This document shows, one piece after another, positions 57,408-63,477 of a stretch of DNA of 63,477 nucleotides. The notes under the pieces were generated by a model. That model was not told where the DNA came from and made no database searches. It saw only the letters and a list, made by a program, of their open reading frames with translations. The stretch's first letter is position 1; each line of letters opens with the position of its first letter. Source of the stretch: Opitutales bacterium (lineage in GTDB: Bacteria > Verrucomicrobiota > Verrucomicrobiia > Opitutales > Seribacteraceae); assembly GCA_029254745.1 (NCBI GenBank), contig JAQWWZ010000065.1:1-63477 (forward strand), read 5' to 3'. The translations under genes and the position numbers were made by a program.

Positions 57408-57949
57408 TTGTTATCATTTCAGGTACAAATCGGGAGGGAAGTTTATCATCCGTTTTTTCGCATTTACTGCATGAAATTTATCAGAAAAAAGGGATAAAAA
57501 GTAAGATTCTCGAGCTTTCTGATTTGCCGCAAGAAACTTTTTCACCAAACGCATACACTGATAAGCCACCTGCAGTTTTGAAATTTACCCAAGACATACT
57601 AAATGCATCTGGTTTGGTTATTGTCGTGCCGGAGTACAATGGAAGCATGCCGGGTGCCTTGAAGCTTTTTATTGATTTGCTTCCATACCCTGACAGTTTT
57701 GAGGGTCGCCCAATTTGTTACATTGGTATTGCATCGGGCCAATTTGGTGGGTTGCGTCCTGTCGAGCATCTGCAGCAGGTATTCGGATATCGAAACGCTT
57801 ACAACTTTCCCAAGCGTGTATTTGTACCAGCTGTTCATAATGTTGCTTCACACGAAAATGGTATTATTGATATCGATTTAAAGAGCAGGCTTAGCAGTCA
57901 GGCAGAGCAGTTTATTCAGTTTTGCCGATCTTTGGGCAAAGTAATTTAA
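57404..57949 (+). CDS. NAD(P)H-dependent FMN reductase family protein
   Basis: A flavodoxin-like flavin reductase of 181 aa. The FMN phosphate loop is ISGTNREGSLSS at residues 5-16 and the second binding segment VVPEYNGSMPGALKLFIDLLP is near 76-96; a third, GIASGQFGGLRPVEHLQ, follows. The family reduces FMN, quinones or azo compounds; the particular substrate cannot be told. It overlaps thrH by 4 bases (ATGA) and is probably co-expressed with it. Confidence 0.88.
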   Translation: MIVIISGTNREGSLSSVFSHLLHEIYQKKGIKSKILELSDLPQETFSPNAYTDKPPAVLKFTQDILNASGLVIVVPEYNGSMPGALKLFIDLLPYPDSFEGRPICYIGIASGQFGGLRPVEHLQQVFGYRNAYNFPKRVFVPAVHNVASHENGIIDIDLKSRLSSQAEQFIQFCRSLGKVI

Positions 57950-58054
57950 TATTTCTACAATCGGCTGACTACTTTATGGAGAGAGCTGGTTTTGTTTGAA
58001 TTTGTCTATTGATTATTATTCTCACTAAAAAATTGATTTCTTCTTTTTCATTGT

Positions 58055-59104
58055 ATGAATGATCTTTTGGTTATTGCGACTGACTGTTGCGGTTGGCCAA
58101 ACCTTACGAAGCTTGAAAATGGTCATATCCTCTGCACATATTTTAATGCCCCTAGCCATGGGCTAATTGAAGGAGACTTAGTTTGCTCTATCAGTGACCG
58201 TAAAGGTCAAAACTGGAAAAAACTTTCAGTTGTGGCAAAGAGACCTAACGGTGGAAATCGCATGCATTTAGCTGTTGGACTCGGTCATAATGGAGATATT
58301 CTGTGTTTCAATAGCGGATTTTTTGTTAAAGATAAAAAGTTTGTTAGGTTTTCCGGTCACTGGCTATCAAGGTCAAATGATCAAGGTAAGTCTTGGAAAT
58401 CTGAACCCAATCCTGTGATACCGAAAGGAATTGAGTCTACGATCCCATTTGGGCGAATCATTCAAACCGGGCCAAATCAATTGGCTTATTCATCGTATCG
58501 TTCCCAAGGCAGAGGGAACCCTAGTCAGACTTGGATGATTTCATCTTACGACGATGGACGCACTTGGACTCAAAAATCAAAATTTGGCTTTGGAGATTCG
58601 AATGAAGCCACATTATGTAATCTGGAAGGAGGTCCGGTACTGGCTGCTACGCGTACTCATACTGATCACCATGTGAAACTTTGCGAGTTCTCCAAGACTG
58701 GCAAGCGATGGAAAGAAAAATGCCCGCTTACCTTACCCATGCAACACCCGGCAGATTTGATTGTACTTTCCACCAATTGCTTGTTGCTGACCTATGGAAT
58801 TCGAAATCTCGGACTTATGGGTATTGGGGCAAGAGTAAGTATTGATGGGGGGGAAACTTGGATGCCTCCTTGGGTGATACATCAATTTGGAGATCATGCC
58901 AAAGATATTGGATATCCGTCCACAATTAGCTTAGATAAAAAGGGTAACCTGCTGACAGCCTTTTATTCTGATTATGAACCTTGCATCAATACAAGGCCAA
59001 GCCGTTATCGAGTACTTGCTAAACATTGGTCGCTGCGTGATTGGCTTCCCTTGAGTACCTTAACTTTAATCTTGGCTGAAAACGATCTCAGCTTTCGCAA
59101 TTAA
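58055..59104 (+). CDS. BNR-repeat / sialidase-like beta-propeller protein
   Basis: A 349-residue predicted six-bladed beta-propeller. Three Asp-boxes (S/T-x-D-x-G-x-T/S-W) are seen: SNDQGKSW, SYDDGRTW and SIDGGETW. An exo-sialidase-type function is possible, but the family also includes other glycosidases and lyases. I cannot identify the catalytic Arg triad or Tyr with confidence. No signal peptide is present, so the protein is probably cytoplasmic, unlike most sialidases. It stands alone between the FMN reductase and a convergent sulfatase-like gene. Confidence 0.75.
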   Translation: MNDLLVIATDCCGWPNLTKLENGHILCTYFNAPSHGLIEGDLVCSISDRKGQNWKKLSVVAKRPNGGNRMHLAVGLGHNGDILCFNSGFFVKDKKFVRFSGHWLSRSNDQGKSWKSEPNPVIPKGIESTIPFGRIIQTGPNQLAYSSYRSQGRGNPSQTWMISSYDDGRTWTQKSKFGFGDSNEATLCNLEGGPVLAATRTHTDHHVKLCEFSKTGKRWKEKCPLTLPMQHPADLIVLSTNCLLLTYGIRNLGLMGIGARVSIDGGETWMPPWVIHQFGDHAKDIGYPSTISLDKKGNLLTAFYSDYEPCINTRPSRYRVLAKHWSLRDWLPLSTLTLILAENDLSFRN

Positions 59105-59240
59105 ATTAGCACAAAAGTATTCCAATACCGCAAAATCAGCTCAAAATAATGTAATTTAATGTCTAATTTAGAAGCCCTGTGCTTTGAAGCACTGCATCTA
59201 ATTTCATTGTCAATATGCATGCTCAAAAAATTGGGCAAAG

Positions 59241-59285
59241 TTTAAAAAAGATGAAAGGCACCGTCCTCCCAAACGATGCCTTTCA
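59241..59285 (-). terminator. Rho-independent terminator downstream of the sulfatase-like gene
   Basis: A 9-bp perfect stem TGAAAGGCA/TGCCTTTCA (59252-59260 with 59277-59285) encloses a 16-base loop. Two more G:C pairs can form inside it after one mismatch. Read on the minus strand, it is followed by a run of six T residues (complement of 59244-59249). It lies about 100 bases past the stop of the minus-strand sulfatase-like gene. No T run follows on the plus strand, so it is directional. Confidence 0.65.
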
Positions 59286-59383
59286 GGATATGCATTCCTT
59301 TGTTAGATTATCATAACTTTTATCTCAGGATACAATTCCTTTTTTAAAAATATAATAAAAATCAACAAAAAATAAATAAAAAA

Positions 59384-60970
59384 TTAGGGTGGCTCGATTC
59401 TCTCTTTTTTTCGTGCATTGGGACCCCTGTAAATTCTGCGCCATTCTTCCGGCATTGGTTCCGTAAGCTTATCGTATCCTTGCTTCCTCCTTTCATGAAG
59501 AAGAAGTTTTGTAAGATGGCTTACCAATGATTCATTTTCCGTTCCATCAAAAATGTTATTCTGTTCGCTGGGGTCTTTCTTTAAGTCAAATAATTCCCAT
59601 TCATTGAATTGGTGATAATGAATCAGTTTGTGTCTATCTGTTCTTATTCCGTAATGCTTGGCTACCATGTTGATGTCTGGGAAGATGCAGTGTTCAAAAT
59701 AGAGAATGTTTTGATTTCCGGAGCTATTTTCGTCTAGTATCGGTATGAGCCTGTTACCTTCTATATTTTGCGATAAGAGTGTAGGGTAAAGGTCAGTAAC
59801 CTGGATTGATGCATTATATTTTTTATTCTTCGGGTATTTACTCCCGGTAATAATTAGAGGAATTTGTATAGTGGGTTCATATATCCAACTTCCGCTAAAC
59901 CATCCGTTCTCACCCAAAAAGTTTCCTTGGCATGCGGAGTATATGAAGGTCCAATCGGTCGTCATGCCTTCCTGAATAATCGTATTATAAAGCCTGCCAA
60001 TATTTTCATCGATTGCATGAACACATCTTAGGTAATTTTTTGCGAAGCGTTGATATTTCCAATTTAAGTTGTCATCTGAATCTCGATTTAGTCGAACAAA
60101 TGCTTCATTTTGTGGCCGGATTCCAAGTTGCCATGCAGATAATTGTTCATCATTCAATCGATCAAAAGGGGTAGGTTTATCTAGGTTTAATGCTGCACTA
60201 TTATCGAGTGATTTTTCATCTGTTTCCACAAAAAGATCCGAAACTAAATCGAGGTTCCTGAGGATTTCAACTTCTTGATATCTTGAAGGGGGAGCCTTAC
60301 CTGAGTAGTCGGTGTGTAGAGTTTCTGGTTCGGGTAACAGCCTATCGTTGTATAATTCTAAAAATCGTATGGGCGGTATCCATGGCTTTAAGGTTCCATT
60401 AAAAAAAGTGATCAGAAATACCGGTTTTTCTGTATTATTTTGTTCGTTTATCCATGCAATTGTACGATCTGTGATGACATCTGTAGCATGTCCTTCTATC
60501 TCGTGAGTACTGTGCGGAGATATTATCTTTGGGTTGTAAATGTCTGTAGAATCTTCCAAGATTTCCCAGTAATCAAAATTCTTTGGCAAGAGCTTAAATG
60601 GCCATTTACCAAAAAAAGCAGTTTGGTATCCTAAGACTTGAAACAATCGTTGAACGCTTTGGGTGTCATTCAATCCATTTTGAGCTAATTGTGTGCGAGT
60701 TGATTTTGTTCCGGTTAGAATGGTTGCCAAAGTTAATTTTGCTGATCCCTGAGAAGTAAATGCATTTTTAAAAAGTACACCTTCTGTCGCAATACGATCT
60801 AGATGTGGAGTAACATTAAATTCTTGATATCTCCCTCCATACGCGGAGATGGATGAGATTGCGTGGGTTTGGCTTAGACAAAGAAAAACATTTTCTTTGC
60901 CACACAGTGTCATCCCTAAGAGTAGGGATATAACTAAGGTGATGTAATTGATTTTTTTAGAATGTATCAA
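59384..60970 (-). CDS. Sulfatase-fold protein lacking all catalytic motifs (pseudoenzyme)
   Basis: A 528-residue exported protein (signal MIHSKKINYITLVISLLLGMTLC) with the sulfatase fold: NVFLCLSQTH near 27, VTPHLDRIATEGVLFKNAFTS at 53-73, LATILTG at 81-87, and NFLGENGWF...WIYEPTIQIPLII near 351-375. The residues needed for activity are gone. The metal DD is LSQ, the formylglycine motif C-x-P-S-R is AKLTL (77-81), GKWH is GKWP (121-124), and DHG is CQG (348-350). The frame is intact, so it has probably been kept for a non-catalytic role such as binding sulfated glycans. That role is inference. Confidence 0.88.
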   Translation of the reverse strand: MIHSKKINYITLVISLLLGMTLCGKENVFLCLSQTHAISSISAYGGRYQEFNVTPHLDRIATEGVLFKNAFTSQGSAKLTLATILTGTKSTRTQLAQNGLNDTQSVQRLFQVLGYQTAFFGKWPFKLLPKNFDYWEILEDSTDIYNPKIISPHSTHEIEGHATDVITDRTIAWINEQNNTEKPVFLITFFNGTLKPWIPPIRFLELYNDRLLPEPETLHTDYSGKAPPSRYQEVEILRNLDLVSDLFVETDEKSLDNSAALNLDKPTPFDRLNDEQLSAWQLGIRPQNEAFVRLNRDSDDNLNWKYQRFAKNYLRCVHAIDENIGRLYNTIIQEGMTTDWTFIYSACQGNFLGENGWFSGSWIYEPTIQIPLIITGSKYPKNKKYNASIQVTDLYPTLLSQNIEGNRLIPILDENSSGNQNILYFEHCIFPDINMVAKHYGIRTDRHKLIHYHQFNEWELFDLKKDPSEQNNIFDGTENESLVSHLTKLLLHERRKQGYDKLTEPMPEEWRRIYRGPNARKKERIEPP

Positions 60971-61170
60971 TCCTTTCTTATCTCAAGCATTCTCGCAAAC
61001 GGGTCGAGCTAATTGTACTTGTACAGCAGCATTCTTTTCTCAATTCAAAACTTTGATAAATAATTTCGTGCTTTCTAATGTATTCATCTATTACCTGAGA
61101 AATTGGCTATGTATCTTTTGATGGAAATACAATTGATAGAATCAATTTATTTCTCTAGGTGATAGATCAT

Positions 61171-63015
61171 ATGTGTGGAATAATTGGATATTTAGGTAAA
61201 GGATGTGCACAAGAATCTCTAATTGATGGTCTTAGAAGACTTGAGTATAGGGGCTATGATTCAGCCGGTGTGGCTTTTCACGAAGGTAAAAGTTTTTCCA
61301 TGACCCGTGAAACTGGTCGTGTAAAAAATCTAGCAACTTCCGTACAGAAAAATAGTTCTTCTTCTTCACTTGGTATAGCCCATACAAGATGGGCTACACA
61401 TGGTGAGGTAACGGTTTCAAATACTCACCCTCATGTCAGCAATGATGGTAAGTTTGTCATGGTACACAATGGGGTCATCGAAAATTTTAATACCCTGAAA
61501 AAGTTTCTTATTGGTAAGGGCTTTGAATTTTCTTCGGAAACAGATTCCGAAGTACTGTGTAATTTAATTGCGTATAATTATTCTGAGATTGAACCGAGTG
61601 AAGCTCGTTTCATTGATGCCATTCGTATGACCCTGCCTCAGTGTCGAGGTGCTTATGGTATAGCTGTTCTTTGTTTGGACTTCCCTGATACCATGATTGG
61701 GGCACGTAGAGGTTCTCCTTTGGTTGTTGGTCTCGGAGATGATGCAAACTTCATCGCAAGTGATGCTTCAGCTTTTGTGGGGCGTGCCAAGGAGGCTGTT
61801 TTCTTAAATGATGGTGAGCTCGCAGTTTTACATGGTAGTGAATTTAGAATAACCACTCTTGAAGGGCATGAAACACAGGCTGTGTCTCAACCTTTAGACC
61901 AGATTTCAGAAGAGGTAGAACTCGGAGATTTTGGTTCATACATGGAAAAAGAAATTTACGAACAACCATCCGCTTTAAAAAATACATTGCGTGGTCGTTT
62001 TGGTGATGATGGAACCACTGCTAAGTTAAGCGGACTCGAAGGACACGAAGAAGAATTACGAAACCTAGACCGTATTATTTTCGTTGCTTGTGGAACTGCT
62101 AGGCATGCCTGTATGGTTGGTGAGTATCTGATTGAAAAATTGGCTCGAGTACCCGTTGAGGTCGAGCATGCTTCGGAATTTCGTTATCGTAATTCACCGA
62201 AAGCAGGAAAGTCTTTAGTCATAGCGGTAAGTCAATCAGGGGAAACACTTGATACGCTAGAGGCGGTCCGTGAAGCTAAAACAAAAGGTTTACTTACTCT
62301 TGGCATTACGAATGTAGTTGGATCATCATTAGCTAGAGAGACGGACGGGGGAGTTTATCAAAGAGTGGGGCCAGAGATTGGGGTTGCATCAACTAAAGCA
62401 TTTTCTTCCCAAGCTTGCTTGTGTGCGATGCTTGGTCTTGCTTTGGGTAGGATGCGTGAACTTTCGCCTTTGGATGGTCAAGCTATTGTAACCGCTTTGA
62501 ATGCTCTTCCTGATTTGGTCGCACAAGTACTTCAGCAGGGGGAACAAATTCGTGAATTAGCTGTTAAGTATTCAAAGGCTGAACATCTTCTTTTTCTTGG
62601 CCGACAAAGCTTATATCCGGTAGCGTTAGAGGGGGCCTTAAAATTAAAAGAAGTTTCATACGCTCATGCAGAGGGCTATCCTGCCGCTGAGTTGAAGCAT
62701 GGCCCGATTGCCTTAATTAGTCCAGAATGCCCATCCGTCTTTGTTGTCGAAGGAACAGAACTTTCAGCCAAAACAATTGCCAATATGCAAGAGGTAAAAG
62801 CTAGAAAAGGTCCAGTTATTGCAATCGCACCACAAAGTGTGGAAATCCCTGAAGAAGCGGCAGATGATATCCTTCGATTACCTGATGCCCATGAAGTGAT
62901 TCGGCCTATTTTAGCAAATTTACCTCTTCAATTATTTGCCTATCATTTTGCCCGACTACGAGGATTGGATGTGGACAAACCCCGCAACTTAGCAAAGTCA
63001 GTTACTGTAGAATAG
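61171..63015 (+). CDS. glmS: Glutamine--fructose-6-phosphate aminotransferase (isomerizing)
   Basis: GlmS makes glucosamine 6-phosphate, the first step toward UDP-GlcNAc. I start at ATG 61171 because the amidotransferase needs Cys as its first mature residue (MCGIIGYLG); an upstream GTG in frame is rejected. LRRLEYRGYDSAG and HTRWATHG complete the glutaminase site. Two SIS domains follow, with CGTARHACMVGEYL, AVSQSGETLDTL and the final FAYHFARLRGLDVDKPRNLAKSVTVE. AGGTGA lies 8-9 bases upstream as a good Shine-Dalgarno. No glmS ribozyme is visible in the 200-base upstream gap. Confidence 0.97.
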   Translation: MCGIIGYLGKGCAQESLIDGLRRLEYRGYDSAGVAFHEGKSFSMTRETGRVKNLATSVQKNSSSSSLGIAHTRWATHGEVTVSNTHPHVSNDGKFVMVHNGVIENFNTLKKFLIGKGFEFSSETDSEVLCNLIAYNYSEIEPSEARFIDAIRMTLPQCRGAYGIAVLCLDFPDTMIGARRGSPLVVGLGDDANFIASDASAFVGRAKEAVFLNDGELAVLHGSEFRITTLEGHETQAVSQPLDQISEEVELGDFGSYMEKEIYEQPSALKNTLRGRFGDDGTTAKLSGLEGHEEELRNLDRIIFVACGTARHACMVGEYLIEKLARVPVEVEHASEFRYRNSPKAGKSLVIAVSQSGETLDTLEAVREAKTKGLLTLGITNVVGSSLARETDGGVYQRVGPEIGVASTKAFSSQACLCAMLGLALGRMRELSPLDGQAIVTALNALPDLVAQVLQQGEQIRELAVKYSKAEHLLFLGRQSLYPVALEGALKLKEVSYAHAEGYPAAELKHGPIALISPECPSVFVVEGTELSAKTIANMQEVKARKGPVIAIAPQSVEIPEEAADDILRLPDAHEVIRPILANLPLQLFAYHFARLRGLDVDKPRNLAKSVTVE

Positions 63016-63153
63016 GCCCGAATCAATTACTTTTGTTTTCCAGTTGAGGTCAGATTAGTTCCAGGATTCGGATGGGGTAAATATTCAACTTCCTATTCTT
63101 GAGGGGAGAAACTTGAGGCATTTATTATATTTTCGTCAAAAATTTTTTTACAA

Positions 63154-63460
63154 AGACTTTAGACGATCTATTTATTCGCAGGGAAAGTTGACGAAGGCAA
63201 ACTATGGACGCGATCATCATCCCCTTTGCGTTAGTATATTTTGGCCGGTGCTGGGGTGAAAAAAGGTTTTTCATTGGGGGCGACTGATGAACTATTGCTA
63301 CAATATCACCGAAGGTCCTGTTCATGTACACAACTTGAATGGCCACCATCATGCACTTGCTTGGGACTGATTATAAAAAGTTAACATTTAACATATCGTT
63401 TCTAAAAAAAGAGACTTCCGCCTTACTGGTATACACGGTCATGTGGTAAAAAACTCCTAG
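63154..63460 (+). pseudogene. Frameshifted C-terminal remnant of a DUF1501 protein
   Basis: Pieces of the DUF1501 C-terminus appear in order but in different frames: SIYSQGKLTKANYGRDHHPLC (about 63163-63225), LAGAGVKKGFSLGATDE (63241-63291), YNITEGPVHVHNLN (63299-63340), ATIMHLLGTDYKKLTF (63342-63389) and DFRLTGIHGHVVKNS with a stop (63413-63460). At least four small indels separate them. The family is expressed with DUF1553/cytochrome partners in Planctomycetota and Verrucomicrobiota. The 140 bases between glmS and this remnant hold no recognisable domain; either the 5' part is deleted or too decayed. Sequencing error near a contig end is the alternative. Confidence 0.8.
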
Positions 63461-63477
63461 CTAAAAAAGGAATACAA

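Noticed and set aside
60971-61170. glmS ribozyme or other riboswitch before glmS
   Set aside because: The 200-base gap shows no recognisable ribozyme core; only a plain Shine-Dalgarno site near the ATG and a small TGTAC/GTACA inverted repeat near 61013 are visible.
63125-63352. 75-residue minus-strand open frame near the end of the window
   Set aside because: It is the antisense shadow of the frameshifted DUF1501 remnant, whose conserved motifs are all on the plus strand.

Overview
The window looks like a piece of a Gram-negative, AT-rich, gene-dense bacterial chromosome. The best guess is a marine Verrucomicrobiota (Opitutae-like) relative. Pointers are a remnant of a DUF1501 protein beside a sulfatase-family gene (combinations typical of the Verrucomicrobiota/Planctomycetota group), outer-membrane and Wza/Wzc polysaccharide export genes, and heptose and mannose activation genes. 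This placement is inference; no rRNA or marker phylogeny was run. Genes are closely packed, often with 1-14 bp overlaps. Many starts are TTG and Shine-Dalgarno sites are scarce, with good ones at gltD and glmS.

Layout. 1-11.6 kb (minus strand): recA, mnmE, mnmG, trmB, then the complete F1Fo ATP synthase operon atpB-E-F-H-A-G-D-C and a CAU tRNA. A perfect parS palindrome plus a near-copy lie inside mnmG, suggesting an origin-proximal location. 11.7-14.9 kb (plus): HAD hydrolase, miaB, a membrane protein and gmk. 14.9-18.6 kb (minus): gnd and a large secreted protein with glycine-zipper-like repeats. 18.6-24.7 kb: an exopolysaccharide cluster with an O-antigen polymerase/ligase diverging from outer-membrane barrel, Wza-like and Wzc-like genes and a small DUF4177-like gene. 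24.7-26.5 kb: a small lipoprotein, an unknown protein and pssA.

26.5-34 kb (minus) holds the most unusual locus. A 797-residue rod protein is built from 21.5 gap-free 36-residue coiled-coil repeats. One base after its stop comes a CyaB1-like GAF-GAF-PAS adenylate cyclase with a TPR-like tail, followed by two TPR proteins, one made of two copies of a seven-TPR block. A divergent lipoprotein flanks the set. 35.3-38.6 kb carries a duplicated DUF1538 membrane protein with an EF-hand-like insert, followed immediately by a protein with three PII-like domains.

38.6-43.4 kb (minus): manA, grpE, dnaJ, a heptose-phosphate adenylyltransferase, purN and prmA. 43.4-46.9 kb: ftsK and a RodZ-like gene. 47.1-49.1 kb: an AraC regulator with a C-terminal PAS domain, a 7Fe-type ferredoxin and a CGWS glutaredoxin. 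49.1-50.6 kb: a very AT-rich pair, a polytopic membrane protein and a methyltransferase. 50.7-57.9 kb: glutamate synthase gltB-gltD, thrH and an FMN reductase. 58-63 kb: a BNR/sialidase-like protein, a sulfatase-fold protein that has lost every recognisable catalytic motif, and glmS. The last ~300 bases are a frameshifted DUF1501 remnant.

Most genes are housekeeping. The points worth a second look are the rod/cyclase/TPR locus, the DUF1538-triple PII pair, the dead sulfatase and the parS sites embedded in the mnmG reading frame.
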